From: Paenarthrobacter nitroguajacolicus
GTDB lineage: Bacteria > Actinomycetota > Actinomycetes > Actinomycetales > Micrococcaceae
Assembly (NCBI RefSeq): GCF_029952445.1
Contig: NZ_JAQPPK010000013.1
Coordinates: 81,137 to 145,136 of the forward strand
Length of the DNA: 64,000 nucleotides
Direction of reading: 5' to 3'
Position 1 is the stretch's first letter. Each line of letters begins with the position of its first letter. A program made the translations under genes and the position numbers. A model generated the notes under the pieces. The model saw only the letters and a list, made by a program, of their open reading frames with translations, did not search any database and was not told the origin of the DNA. Positions 8,397 through 17,285 of the stretch are shown here, in pieces.

Positions 8397-9194
8397 TCAG
8401 ACCCACTCGCCTCGACGAACCAGCACTTCCTTGAGCAGGTCCAGGCGGTCGGACACAATCCCGTCCACGCCCAGGTCAAGAAGCCGTTCCATCTCCGTCG
8501 GCTCGTTGATGGTCCACACGTGTACCTGCCTCTCGAGCCCATGTGCGCGCCGGATGAGCCCGGCAGTCACCACGGGCAAGCGGCCGTAACGGACGGGGAC
8601 CTGGAAAACGTCGACGCCGGCAAGCAGCCTGCGCGCCAAAGGAGCCGGCAGTACGGGGCCAAGGAGGACAAACAGCGCGGTGAGCGAGCTCCCGGCGGAG
8701 GAGGCCACCCGACGCGACAGCTTCGCCAGGACAGCACGGCGACGCCTGTCCGAGAAGCTGGTTACGAGGACTTGCTCATGAATCCCGTGCCTCTCGATCG
8801 CGGACGCCAGCGGTTCTACCGAGTTCCAGTCCTTCACGTCCAGGTTCAAACGGGCTTCCGGCAACGCCAGGACCAGCTCATCGAAGGTGGGTACCGGCTC
8901 CACACCACCGATCCGCGCCGTGGCCACCTCGGCGGCGGTCAACTCCGAAATCTTCCCTGTCGAGTCCGTGACCCGCTCCAGGGATGAATCGTGGAAGACC
9001 AGAAGGACATCGTCGGAGGTGGTGTGTACGTCGGTTTCCAGGTGCACGGTTCCCAATTCCATGGCAGCCCGGAACGCAGCCATGGAATTCTCCAGCCCTT
9101 CCCGGGAAAAACCGCGATGAGCCAGGGCCAAGGGACCTACCGAGCCGTCTTTGCGGAGGAAATAGGGCAGCGTCACTCCCGTAGCGTAGCCCAT
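8397..9194 (-). CDS. Glycerophosphodiester phosphodiesterase family protein
   Basis: About 265 residues from ATG at 9194; an upstream frame extension would overlap the preceding gene and has Arg/Ser-rich shadow composition. GDPD signatures are present: Ala-His-Arg-Gly-Phe-Ser, Glu-Asn-Ser-Met-Ala-Ala-Phe, Glu-Thr-Asp-Val-His-Thr-Thr-Ser-Asp-Asp, and His-Asp-Ser-Ser-Leu-Glu-Arg. The C-terminal barrel ends with Val-Trp-Thr-Ile-Asn-Glu and a Gly-Val-Asp-Gly-Ile-Val-Ser-Asp-Arg motif. It hydrolyses glycerophosphodiesters to glycerol 3-phosphate. No secretion signal is seen. It starts 13 bases after the small upstream gene on the same strand and converges on the GH2 gene 11 bp away. Confidence 0.92.
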   Translation of the reverse strand: MGYATGVTLPYFLRKDGSVGPLALAHRGFSREGLENSMAAFRAAMELGTVHLETDVHTTSDDVLLVFHDSSLERVTDSTGKISELTAAEVATARIGGVEPVPTFDELVLALPEARLNLDVKDWNSVEPLASAIERHGIHEQVLVTSFSDRRRRAVLAKLSRRVASSAGSSLTALFVLLGPVLPAPLARRLLAGVDVFQVPVRYGRLPVVTAGLIRRAHGLERQVHVWTINEPTEMERLLDLGVDGIVSDRLDLLKEVLVRRGEWV

Positions 9195-9207
9195 CGCAAA
9201 GGTGGGA

Positions 9208-9477
9208 CTAACCCTCCTGCTGGAGTGCCGCCGTCGTCTGCGGAACGATCTCCACGCCGTCGCTGACGTGGACCAGCGTCCGGCCGCGACCGCCGTCGAG
9301 CTCCACCCAAACTGCAGTGGCATCGCCGGTGACGGCATCCACCACGCCAGCCGATTCGTAGCCGGGCACCAGCTTTAGGCTGACGCGATCCCCCTGGCGC
9401 AGCGAGCGCCAGTGATGATCGGGTTCGATGCGCCGCAAAGGCGCCGTGTTGAAATCGTTGATCCTGCGCTTGGCCAT
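9208..9477 (-). CDS. Small conserved-looking hypothetical protein
   Basis: 89 residues from ATG at 9477, preceded by GGGGGAATC; the longer frame upstream is unlikely. It starts Met-Ala-Lys-Arg-Arg-Ile-Asn-Asp-Phe. The centre reads like a compact beta-barrel (Gly-Asp-Arg-Val-Ser-Leu, Gly-Val-Val-Asp-Ala-Val-Thr, Val-Trp-Val-Glu-Leu-Asp-Gly-Gly-Arg-Gly-Arg), similar to small SH3/KOW-like folds. I do not recognise the family. It probably forms a two-gene unit with the phosphodiesterase. Confidence 0.6.
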   Translation of the reverse strand: MAKRRINDFNTAPLRRIEPDHHWRSLRQGDRVSLKLVPGYESAGVVDAVTGDATAVWVELDGGRGRTLVHVSDGVEIVPQTTAALQQEG

Positions 9478-9609
9478 GATTCCCCCTGAATTTCGACTGG
9501 TAGACACGATGCGAACGGGCCTTGGCTGGAAGCCTACGGTGGCAAGTTGAACGGCGGTTGTATGGAGGCTGGGAACTGGGTGACACTCCGGGACTGACAA
9601 ACTAGGGAC

Positions 9610-10467
9610 ATGACTGTGTTGATCGCCGGCTGCGGCGACCTTGGAACCGAAGTTGGGCTGCGATTCGCGGCCGCGGGGCACCGGGTGGTGGGCTTGCGCC
9701 GCTCCCCCGAAAAGCTCCCGCCGGAGATTCAGGGCGTCCGCGCGGACCTCTCCAAGCCCCTACCGGAGCTGCCCACCGACGTGGACATCGTAGTGGTGGC
9801 CGTGGCGGCCGACACCTCCACCGAGGAGGCATACCGGGCCGCGTACGTGAACGGCGTGAAGAACGTGCTGGACGCGCTCGAACGGCAGTCGATCGAGCCC
9901 CGGCGCATCCTGTTCGTCTCATCCACCGCTGTGTATAAGGACTCGGGAGGGGCTGTGGTGGACGAGTCGACGCCCACGGAGCCAACACGTTTCAGCGGCC
10001 AGGTGCTGCTGGAGGCCGAGGACTTGCTATTCGCCCGGACCGTCGGGAGCAGCACGCAAGCCATCTCCGTGCGGCTCGGTGGCATCTACGGTCCCGGCCG
10101 CACCCGGCTGATCGACCAGGTGCGGACCGGCAAGGCCGTCATCCCCGCACAGCCCAAACACACCAACCGCATCCACCGTGACGACGCCGCGGCCATGATC
10201 GTGCACCTCGCGCTCATGGAGCAACAGCCCCAAGCCGTGTATCTGGGTGTGGATGACGACCCCGCCGAATACGGCGACGTCCTGCGCTTCCTCGCGGGCG
10301 AGCTGCAGTTGCCGGAGCCTCCCGTCGGCCCGGCGTCCGACGGCGGTGCAGGCGACAAACGCTGTTCGAACCGACGGCTGAAGACCACCGGCTTCACCTT
10401 CACTTACCCCAGCTACAAGGAAGGCTACCTTGCGGTCCTGGCCGGCGAGGGTGTCCGGCACCCATGA
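9610..10467 (+). CDS. NAD(P)-dependent epimerase/SDR family protein (YeeZ-like)
   Basis: A 285-residue protein with an N-terminal Rossmann motif Gly-Cys-Gly-Asp-Leu-Gly, a Leu-Arg-Arg-Ser-Pro segment after beta-2, Phe-Val-Ser-Ser-Thr-Ala-Val-Tyr, a Leu-Glu-Ala-Glu helix at the position usually holding YxxxK, and Val-Arg-Leu-Gly-Gly-Ile-Tyr-Gly-Pro-Gly-Arg. Lack of the Tyr-x-x-x-Lys pair, and the GxGxLG type of glycine motif, fit atypical SDRs such as YeeZ. Those bind a nucleotide cofactor but their substrates are mostly unknown. Confidence 0.83.
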   Translation: MTVLIAGCGDLGTEVGLRFAAAGHRVVGLRRSPEKLPPEIQGVRADLSKPLPELPTDVDIVVVAVAADTSTEEAYRAAYVNGVKNVLDALERQSIEPRRILFVSSTAVYKDSGGAVVDESTPTEPTRFSGQVLLEAEDLLFARTVGSSTQAISVRLGGIYGPGRTRLIDQVRTGKAVIPAQPKHTNRIHRDDAAAMIVHLALMEQQPQAVYLGVDDDPAEYGDVLRFLAGELQLPEPPVGPASDGGAGDKRCSNRRLKTTGFTFTYPSYKEGYLAVLAGEGVRHP

Positions 10468-10604
10468 CAGCGGCTCCGCTGACATAAAGGGTGCAGGGGT
10501 GCGGATGTCTGCTGGCTCGCTGCGTAGTTGCCGGAGAAACCGGCAAGGTCCGGGCTATGTTTAGTGAGTTGGGCAATTGCCCGATGTGCCGTTAATGAAC
10601 GAAA

Positions 10605-10702
10605 GACCCGAATTAGGCCTCGGGTCCTTGTTCAGCGCGGTGCGCTCATTGGTGCGGTTGGAGGGTCCTATCCTCAAACACCACACTTTGAGTTTAGGAC
10701 CC
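10605..10702. terminator. Two hairpins between convergent genes, probable bidirectional termination
   Basis: GACCCGA (10605-10611) pairs with TCGGGTC (10620-10626) over 8 bases. A second, longer imperfect stem joins 10663-10678 with 10687-10702 (14 of 16 pairs). The 249-bp gap between the epimerase and the HAD hydrolase otherwise shows no gene. T-runs are weak, so efficiency is uncertain. Confidence 0.5.
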
Positions 10703-10716
10703 CGCCTGCGCTGAGG

Positions 10717-11529
10717 CTAGACCCGCTGCCCGGTGAGCTTCGCTTCGAGAACCTGGGCCACGCCGTCGTCGTCAAAGTGCGGTGCTTGCTGCCCGGCGGC
10801 GAGGATTGCCTCAGGGTGGCCGCTCGCCATGGCGTAGCCGTGACCGGCCCAACGGAGCATCTCGATGTCATTGGGCATGTCCCCGAACGCAACGACATCC
10901 GCCGCTTCGATCCCCAGCGACTCTGCGTACTTCGCGAGCGTGACGGCCTTATTGATGCCCGGCACGGACATCTCCAGCATCGCGGTCCGCGGAGCTGAGT
11001 GCGTCGTGGAGACAAGATGCGCGACCGCTGGCTGCACCTCCGCCAGGAACTCGTCCGGCGTGCCTTTGCGGGTGATTGCAAGGAACTTTACGACGGCGTC
11101 ATCCGCCGTCAGTGTCTCGGCCAACGGTTTTGGAGTGAATTCGGCAAGCAGCTCGCTGGTTTCGTTTTCGATGAAGCCCGGCTCCAGCTGGAAACCAGTC
11201 AGGGTTTCCACAGCGAACAATGCGTCCGGCCTGATGGACTTGATGATCCTGCGGGCTTCGAAGACGGACTCCGCATCCAAAACGCTCGAGGACAAGGCTT
11301 TCCCTGTTTCGAGATCCCACACGACGGCCCCGTTGGAACAGATCACGATTCCGCTGTGTCCCAGCTGCTCCTGAAGGGGGTACAGCCAGCGCGGCGGACG
11401 GCCCGTGACGAAGACGAGTTCCACCCCTGCGTCGCGGCACGCCTGGAATGCCTTGATGGTCCTATCGCTGATTTTTCCGTCGTGACCGAGGATGGTGCCG
11501 TCAATATCGCTTGCTACGAGCCGCATCAT
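10717..11529 (-). CDS. HAD-IIB family (Cof-like) phosphatase
   Basis: A 270-residue protein. HAD motif I is Ala-Ser-Asp-Ile-Asp-Gly-Thr-Ile near the N terminus, motif II is Phe-Val-Thr-Gly-Arg-Pro-Pro, motif III is a Lys in Gly-Ile-Asn-Lys-Ala, and motif IV is Phe-Gly-Asp-Met-Pro-Asn-Asp-Ile-Glu-Met-Leu. The inserted C2B cap domain fits Cof-type sugar-phosphate or cofactor phosphatases. The start has two tandem ATGs (11529 and 11526), which I cannot separate. Substrate unknown. Confidence 0.92.
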   Translation of the reverse strand: MMRLVASDIDGTILGHDGKISDRTIKAFQACRDAGVELVFVTGRPPRWLYPLQEQLGHSGIVICSNGAVVWDLETGKALSSSVLDAESVFEARRIIKSIRPDALFAVETLTGFQLEPGFIENETSELLAEFTPKPLAETLTADDAVVKFLAITRKGTPDEFLAEVQPAVAHLVSTTHSAPRTAMLEMSVPGINKAVTLAKYAESLGIEAADVVAFGDMPNDIEMLRWAGHGYAMASGHPEAILAAGQQAPHFDDDGVAQVLEAKLTGQRV

Positions 11530-11580
11530 GCCAGTCTACGTTGGCTTCTGATAGGCACAGCCCGGGCATAGGCTGGGTTG

Positions 11581-12642
11581 ATGAGTGAGAAGACCAGCGC
11601 AGTCGACGAACACAGTACCCGGGGTGCCTACGTCACAGGCGGTGAGTTCAACCGGGACACCAACTACATCGAGGACCGGATCACCCGCGACGGTGCTGCC
11701 GGGCCCAACGGGGAGCCTGGCTGGCCGGTAGAGCCGGGACGCTACCGGCTGATCGCAGCGCGTGCTTGCCCATGGGCCAACCGTTCAGTGATTGTTCGGC
11801 GGCTCCTTGGCTTGGAGGATGTCATCAGCCTGGGGCAACCCGGCCCCACGCACGACGCACGCTCCTGGACCTTCGATCTTGATCCGGAGGGCAAAGACCC
11901 GGTGTTGGGAATTGAGCGACTCCAGCAAGCATTCTTCCGCCGCATCCCGGACTACCCCCGCGGCATCACAGTCCCGGCCATTGTGGATGTCCCCAGTGGG
12001 GAAGTAGTGACCAACAACTACCCAAAAATCACGCTCGACTTCTCCACGGAATGGACGGAGTTCCACCGCCCCGGAGCACCCCAGCTGTACCCGGAACACC
12101 TGCGTGAAGAAATCGACCAGGTCAACAAGCGTGTCTTCACCGAGGTCAACAACGGCGTCTACCGGTGCGGATTCGCAGGATCCCAGGAAGCCTACGACGC
12201 CGCCTATGCCCGGCTGTGGACCGCCATGGATTGGTTGGAGGAACGGCTGTCGACGCAGCGTTACCTGGTGGGCGATTCCATCACCGAGGCCGACGTCCGG
12301 CTCTTCACCACACTGGCCCGCTTCGACGCCGTTTATCACGGGCATTTCAAGTGCAACCGCAACAAACTCAGCGAAATGCCGGCGCTATGGGGCTACGCCA
12401 GAGACCTGTTCCAGACGCCCGGTTTCGGGGACACAATCGACTTCGTGCAGATCAAACAGCACTACTACATCGTGCACGAGGACATCAACCCCACACAGAT
12501 CGTTCCTGCCGGTCCTGATCTTTCCGGCTGGCTCACGCCCCACGGCCGGGAATCACTGGGCGGCCGCCCGTTCGGCGACGGCACCGCTCCCGGACCGGTT
12601 AAGGCCGGCGAGGAAGTAGCCCCGGGCCACGGCGCCGGTTAG
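11581..12642 (+). CDS. Glutathionyl-hydroquinone reductase-like (Xi-class GST family) protein
   Basis: A 353-residue protein from ATG at 11581 (a TTG directly before it is less likely). Xi-class hallmarks are present: Arg-Ala-Cys-Pro-Trp-Ala-Asn-Arg with the catalytic Cys near residue 63, an Ala-Arg-Ser-Trp-Thr-Phe-Asp segment, Val-Pro-Ala-Ile-Val-Asp in the thioredoxin-like fold, and Ile-Thr-Glu-Ala-Asp-Val-Arg-Leu-Phe in the helical domain. The family reduces glutathionyl-hydroquinones. Actinobacteria use mycothiol instead, so a mycothiol-dependent equivalent is the likely role. It ends 13 bp from the convergent kinase. Confidence 0.86.
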   Translation: MSEKTSAVDEHSTRGAYVTGGEFNRDTNYIEDRITRDGAAGPNGEPGWPVEPGRYRLIAARACPWANRSVIVRRLLGLEDVISLGQPGPTHDARSWTFDLDPEGKDPVLGIERLQQAFFRRIPDYPRGITVPAIVDVPSGEVVTNNYPKITLDFSTEWTEFHRPGAPQLYPEHLREEIDQVNKRVFTEVNNGVYRCGFAGSQEAYDAAYARLWTAMDWLEERLSTQRYLVGDSITEADVRLFTTLARFDAVYHGHFKCNRNKLSEMPALWGYARDLFQTPGFGDTIDFVQIKQHYYIVHEDINPTQIVPAGPDLSGWLTPHGRESLGGRPFGDGTAPGPVKAGEEVAPGHGAG

Positions 12643-12655
12643 CGACTGCGTCGCT

Positions 12656-13591
12656 TCAGGCCGCCCCGTGGTTCAGCTCGGCGCGGGTTGGCGGGTTGGC
12701 TCCCGCGCGTGACACGGTAACTGCGGCCGCTCGGGTTGCGTGATCCATGATCGCCGCGAGTGTTTCGGCGGGCATGTTCCGCAGCGCCTCGCGGTTTTGC
12801 GCGCCGTCCAACCCGTGGTCCACAATCGCGGACAAAAGCCCCGCCATGAACGAGTCCCCCGCGCCAACGGTATCCACAACGTCCACCGACGGAGCCGCAA
12901 CCTGGGTTTCACCGGCCCGGGTGATGCCCCACGGACCACGCGAACCGCGGGTCACTACCACCAGGGCTGGCCCTGCTTCGCCGCCGAGGGACAACCACCT
13001 GCGTGCGGACTCCGTGGGATCAACGCCGGGATACAGCCACTCGAGATCTTCATCCGAGGCCTTGACGACGTCGGCCAGCGCCACGAAGCGCTCAGCTTGC
13101 GTCCGTGCGTACTCAACGTCCGTAATGATGCTTGGGCGGCAGTTGGGGTCGAAGCTGATGGTGCTGCTTGGGTGGGCATGCTCGACGGCGGCAAGAACCT
13201 CCGCGGCACCCGGCTCAAGGAACGTGGCAATGGAGCCCGTGTGCAGCAGGGTGGCACCCTGCAGCATGAGGGGCAGCCGGCCGGCGAGTCCGGGGAGTTC
13301 CCAGGTGAGGTCGAAAACGTAGGTGGCGGCGCCGTCGTCGTCGATCTGGGCGGTGGCCACGCTGGTCGGCTTCCCGTCCGGGGGCAGCGGGACCATCACG
13401 GAACTCGACCGCAGGTGGGCGGCAACCGAGTCGCCGTACGCGTCCCGGCCAAAGCGCCCGATGAACTGCACCGGGTGGTCCAACCGCGCGAGGCCCACGG
13501 CAACGTTGAGTGGACTGCCGCCAACGTGCGCTTCAATTCCAGAGGAGCGTTGGACGACGTCTACCAGGGCCTCACCAATGACTGTCAGCAT
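12656..13591 (-). CDS. PfkB family carbohydrate kinase (fructokinase-like)
   Basis: 311 residues from ATG at 13591; a longer frame upstream is spurious. It starts Met-Leu-Thr-Val-Ile-Gly-Glu-Ala-Leu-Val-Asp, has the early Gly-Gly-Ser-Pro-Leu-Asn-Val-Ala-Val-Gly-Leu-Ala motif for sugar binding, and the C-terminal PfkB signature Asp-Thr-Val-Gly-Ala-Gly-Asp-Ser-Phe with the catalytic Asp. It phosphorylates a sugar at the terminal hydroxyl, most likely fructose. It stands alone, 40 bp downstream of the alpha/beta hydrolase on the same strand. Confidence 0.9.
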   Translation of the reverse strand: MLTVIGEALVDVVQRSSGIEAHVGGSPLNVAVGLARLDHPVQFIGRFGRDAYGDSVAAHLRSSSVMVPLPPDGKPTSVATAQIDDDGAATYVFDLTWELPGLAGRLPLMLQGATLLHTGSIATFLEPGAAEVLAAVEHAHPSSTISFDPNCRPSIITDVEYARTQAERFVALADVVKASDEDLEWLYPGVDPTESARRWLSLGGEAGPALVVVTRGSRGPWGITRAGETQVAAPSVDVVDTVGAGDSFMAGLLSAIVDHGLDGAQNREALRNMPAETLAAIMDHATRAAAVTVSRAGANPPTRAELNHGAA

Positions 13592-13631
13592 GGGTCCACT
13601 CTGCCAGAGGTCAACCGCCGCCACCCAACAA

Positions 13632-14453
13632 TTACGAGAGCAGTCGCTGCACCAATTCGCGGCACTTCTTGTAGGCGACAGCCTTGGGGTCGATGAGGTC
13701 GAAGTGGTCGCCCGGGACCCGCAGAAGCTGGGCAGAGCTCCCTGCTGCCGTGGCTGCCGCAACGTAGGCCTCGGACTGGCTCGCAGGGACGTCCTCGTCT
13801 TCCGTGGCGTGCACGGCATATACGGGGACGTCGATGGGCAGCAAACTCATTGGGTCGGCGTATTTATGCCGTTTGGGGAATCTAGCTGAATCTCCGCCCA
13901 TGAGGTTGCAGACGGCACCGTTGCTGAGGTTGAGTTTCTCCGCTGCCGCGAGGTTGAGGAGGCCGGACTGGCTCACCACACCCGTCAGATGCACCGCGGT
14001 ATCCTCGGGCGACCGCACCAATTGGCGGTCGGCGTCGGGCGTTCCGATGGCGGAAAGCCGCTGCCTGCCCGCTGCCCAAACCGCCAGGTGGCCGCCGGCT
14101 GAGTGGCCCAGAGCCACGACTTTGCCGAGTTGGAGGTCGTGGTTTCCCGCGATTTCGGAGAGGTGGTCGATGCCGGCGAGGATGTCCTCGAACGTATGGG
14201 GCCAACCACCGCCGTTGCCGGCCCGCCGGTATTCGAGATTCCAGGCGGTGATTCCATGCGCGGCGAGGTCCCTCGCGAGTGGCTCGCCGAGCTCAGCGCC
14301 GTACTGTGAGCGCCAGTAGCCGCCATGGATTACAACGGCGATTCCACCGGCAACAGCTGATGCGCCGCGATGGTTTCCGTTGTTCGGTTCAGGTATGAAG
14401 AGTTCGCCCCACTGACTGGGGTGTTCGCCGTAGCTGTACTTGTGCCGCAACAT
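13632..14453 (-). CDS. Alpha/beta hydrolase, kynurenine formamidase-like
   Basis: 273 residues from ATG at 14453, which has AAGGAGGG directly upstream. It carries the oxyanion-hole motif His-Gly-Gly-Tyr-Trp (about residue 43), which fits the HGGxW signature of kynurenine formamidases and related esterases, a nucleophile elbow Gly-His-Ser-Ala-Gly-Gly-His, and a late catalytic His in Pro-Gly-Asp-His-Phe-Asp-Leu-Ile. No tryptophan-catabolic genes are adjacent, so kynurenine formamidase is one option and a generic carboxylesterase the other. Confidence 0.82.
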   Translation of the reverse strand: MLRHKYSYGEHPSQWGELFIPEPNNGNHRGASAVAGGIAVVIHGGYWRSQYGAELGEPLARDLAAHGITAWNLEYRRAGNGGGWPHTFEDILAGIDHLSEIAGNHDLQLGKVVALGHSAGGHLAVWAAGRQRLSAIGTPDADRQLVRSPEDTAVHLTGVVSQSGLLNLAAAEKLNLSNGAVCNLMGGDSARFPKRHKYADPMSLLPIDVPVYAVHATEDEDVPASQSEAYVAAATAAGSSAQLLRVPGDHFDLIDPKAVAYKKCRELVQRLLS

Positions 14454-14563
14454 TGCGCCCTCCTTTGTACTGAGCCTATCGTGACGGTTCCGGAGTTTGG
14501 CTAGAGGCACCCCGACGGCGGGTGGCCCGGTTCAGTGTCGCACCCGCCCCGTAAGCTGGGGGC

Positions 14564-15670
14564 ATGGCAAGCAATTGGGACAGCCTGGACCAGGCTCAGC
14601 GGGATGCAGTGGATGCGAATGTCGCCCTTTATGAGCGCGTCCGCCCTGCTTTGAAGCGGGTCACGCGGGATGTCCTGCTGACTCTGCGGGACATGTTGAA
14701 CGACGCCGAAGTCACCCCCCTGTTCGTGACCGGCCGGACCAAGACCGTGGAATCGTTCCGCGAAAAAATTTCCCGTACCGATGATCCTTTGGAGCCCGGT
14801 GGCCCGCGCGTGCTCAAGTTCCCGGACCCTTTCCGCACTTTGAACGACATGGTTGGCATCCGTGTCATCACCAAGCTGCCTGCGGAAAACGCAGCGGTGG
14901 CCAACATCATCAAGCGCCAGCGGCAACTCTTTGACTGCCGCGGCGACCGCGAGAAGGACATCGGTTCCATCGAGTCCGGAACCTACGGCTACTCCAGCCG
15001 GCACCTCATCCTGCGCACTATCCAGAACGAGACGGTGAAGGAATACCAGCACGTCTTCAATCCGGACATGCCCGCCAACGGCAGCTACTTCTTCGAGTGC
15101 CAGATCCGCACGGTGTTCGCCCATGCCTGGAGCGAGATCGAGCATGACATCCGCTTCAAGGCCGAGGACCCTCGCGCCTGGACACCCCATTTTGACCGCC
15201 AGTTCACCGCAACCGCAGCCATGCTGGAAACCGTGGAAAGCGCGTTCGCCGATCTCCACGAGCGGTACGAGGAAGTCCGGGGGTATTGGGATCTGGACGG
15301 CGAGGGCGGGTCTCCGTTGACGCCCAACCGTGTTCGCGATGTCTGGCGCACGCTCCTGCCGCACGTTGACCGTAAAGTTGATGATGACTGGGGATGGGCT
15401 GCCGAGCTGCTCGCCGCCCACGGGCTCACCAAGACCGTGGAACTGGCCGGACTTCTCAGCGCCAACCGGATCACCGAGGTCCGCAAGGCCTTGGACCACC
15501 GCTACTCCCCCGGCCCGGACCGCCTGCTGGATGACCTCCTGCTGTGGCAGTACGGAACCGAACACATTGACCTCACCGCTGAGGCGCCCGACGTCGTTCC
15601 GCACCCGCGGCGCGACAGCCTCCAGCGGCGCCTTAAGCAGATTGAGCGCTACCGCCAGACCGCACTGTAA
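14564..15670 (+). CDS. RelA/SpoT-domain protein, small alarmone synthetase-like
   Basis: A 368-residue protein. The N-terminal ~210 residues contain the (p)ppGpp-synthetase fold: Val-Thr-Gly-Arg-Thr-Lys-Thr-Val-Glu-Ser, Asp-Met-Val-Gly-Ile-Arg-Val-Ile, Gly-Tyr-Ser-Ser-Arg-His-Leu-Ile, and Glu-Cys-Gln-Ile-Arg-Thr-Val-Phe-Ala-His-Ala-Trp. There is no HD hydrolase domain. The extra ~150-residue C-terminal region is helical with several Leu-Leu-x-Asp segments and is not seen in compact RelQ/RelP enzymes. It would be expected to make ppGpp or a related nucleotide, but activity is unproven. The gene is 22 bp upstream of sulP. Confidence 0.85.
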   Translation: MASNWDSLDQAQRDAVDANVALYERVRPALKRVTRDVLLTLRDMLNDAEVTPLFVTGRTKTVESFREKISRTDDPLEPGGPRVLKFPDPFRTLNDMVGIRVITKLPAENAAVANIIKRQRQLFDCRGDREKDIGSIESGTYGYSSRHLILRTIQNETVKEYQHVFNPDMPANGSYFFECQIRTVFAHAWSEIEHDIRFKAEDPRAWTPHFDRQFTATAAMLETVESAFADLHERYEEVRGYWDLDGEGGSPLTPNRVRDVWRTLLPHVDRKVDDDWGWAAELLAAHGLTKTVELAGLLSANRITEVRKALDHRYSPGPDRLLDDLLLWQYGTEHIDLTAEAPDVVPHPRRDSLQRRLKQIERYRQTAL

Positions 15671-15692
15671 GAAATCTGCCCTGTAAGGACCC

Positions 15693-17189
15693 ATGACTCC
15701 GGAGCAACTCATGTCACTGCGGGCGACCTTTCGCTCGCCCCGCCGCCTGTTGACGGAGTCCCTCGCCGGGCTCGTGGTGGCTTTGGCTTTGATCCCGGAA
15801 GCCATCGCGTTCTCGGTGATTGCCGGCGTGGATCCCCGGATCGGCTTGTTCGCATCGTTCACCATGGGCGTGGTGACGGCACTGGTTGGTGGGCGTCCGG
15901 CCATGATCTCCGCAGCAACCGGAGCCGTTGCCCTGGTGATCGCGCCGGTGATGAAGGAACACGGGCTGGACTACCTGATCGCCACGATCATCCTGGCCGG
16001 CGTTTTCCAGATCATCCTGGCGGTCCTGGGCGTTACCAGGCTGATGCGGTTCATTCCTCGTTCCGTGATGATCGGCTTTGTGAACGCACTGGCCATCCTG
16101 GTGTTCATGTCCCAGATGCCGGAGCTGTTCAACGTGCCATGGATGGTCTATCCGATAGTCATTGTTGGCTTGGCGATCGTGTTCTTGTTGCCGCGATTGA
16201 CCAAGGCTGTTCCTGCACCGTTGGTAGCCATCGTGCTCATTACGTTGGTCACTGCCTTTGGTGGAATCGACGTGCCGACGGTCAGCGACAAGGGCGAACT
16301 CCCGAACAGCCTTCCCGGACTGTTCCTGCCCAATGTGCCCCTGAATTTCGAGACGTTCCAGATCATCGCACCGTTTGCGCTGTCCATGGCGCTTGTGGGG
16401 CTCCTGGAGTCCCTCATGACCGCGAAGCTGGTGGACGACATTACCGACACCCGCTCCAACAAGACCCGGGTCTCCTGGGGCCAAGGTGCCGCCAACATCG
16501 TCACTGGCTTCCTCGGTGGGCTCGGCGGCTGCGCGGTGATCGGGCAAACCATGATCAATGTAAAGGGCTCAGGCGCCCGGAGCCGGCTCTCGACGTTCCT
16601 GGCCGGTGTTTTCCTGCTGGTGTTGGTGGTTGTGCTCGGCGATGTAGTGGGCATGATCCCAATGGCTGCCCTGGTGGCAGTGATGATCTTCGTTTCGCTG
16701 ATCACGTTCGACTGGCATTCTGTCCGTCCCTCGACCTTGAAGCGGCTCCCGAAGTCGGAAACAGCGGTCATGGTCATTACTGTTGCCGCCGTGGTGGCGA
16801 CCCATAACCTCGCTGTGGGGGTCGGCGTCGGAGTTTTGACCGCGAGCGTGCTGTTTGCCCGGCGGGTGGCGCACTTTGTCACCGTTGAGCGGACGGAACT
16901 GGTACTGAACGGTGAAACTGTGGCGACGTACACCGTTGACGGCGAGCTCTTCTTTGCCTCCTCCAACGATCTGTACACACAGTTCGACTACGCAAAGGAT
17001 TCCTCAGACGGCATAGATCGCGTCATCATCGACCTCCACGGATCTCATATCTGGGATGCGTCCTCGGTGTCCGTGCTGGATTCGGTGGCCGAGAAGTACA
17101 AGAACCACGGGCGCGAGGTGGAGTTCATCGGATTGAACGAGGCCAGCGTTCGTATGCGGGAGCGCTTGGCGGGCAAACTGAACTCCTGA
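15693..17189 (+). CDS. SulP family anion transporter with C-terminal STAS domain
   Basis: A 498-residue protein. It begins in the cytoplasm, then Ala-Leu-Ile-Pro-Glu-Ala-Ile-Ala-Phe-Ser, the SulP signature near the first membrane helices, followed by about 12 hydrophobic segments to residue ~400. The last ~100 residues form a STAS domain (Ile-Asp-Leu-His-Gly-Ser-His-Ile-Trp-Asp-Ala-Ser). It carries sulfate, bicarbonate or another anion; substrate cannot be told from sequence. It lies downstream of the RelA/SpoT-domain gene with a 22-bp gap. Confidence 0.92.
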   Translation: MTPEQLMSLRATFRSPRRLLTESLAGLVVALALIPEAIAFSVIAGVDPRIGLFASFTMGVVTALVGGRPAMISAATGAVALVIAPVMKEHGLDYLIATIILAGVFQIILAVLGVTRLMRFIPRSVMIGFVNALAILVFMSQMPELFNVPWMVYPIVIVGLAIVFLLPRLTKAVPAPLVAIVLITLVTAFGGIDVPTVSDKGELPNSLPGLFLPNVPLNFETFQIIAPFALSMALVGLLESLMTAKLVDDITDTRSNKTRVSWGQGAANIVTGFLGGLGGCAVIGQTMINVKGSGARSRLSTFLAGVFLLVLVVVLGDVVGMIPMAALVAVMIFVSLITFDWHSVRPSTLKRLPKSETAVMVITVAAVVATHNLAVGVGVGVLTASVLFARRVAHFVTVERTELVLNGETVATYTVDGELFFASSNDLYTQFDYAKDSSDGIDRVIIDLHGSHIWDASSVSVLDSVAEKYKNHGREVEFIGLNEASVRMRERLAGKLNS

Positions 17190-17285
17190 ATCAACTGGAG
17201 TTGGAAACAGCGGTCATCTGACATATACGCCAGCCTGCAAGTAAAGAATTCGTTCCCGCCGCTGGGCAGGTGTGAGCATGGATGA

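Noticed and set aside
7276..8406. 376-residue minus-strand frame antisense to the GH2 gene
   Set aside because: Shadow frame; the plus strand holds both catalytic Glu motifs of the GH2 family.
14501..15904. 467-residue minus-strand frame antisense to the RelA/SpoT-domain gene
   Set aside because: GC-rich codon bias opens antisense frames; no motif or start signal supports it, and the plus-strand gene is unambiguous.
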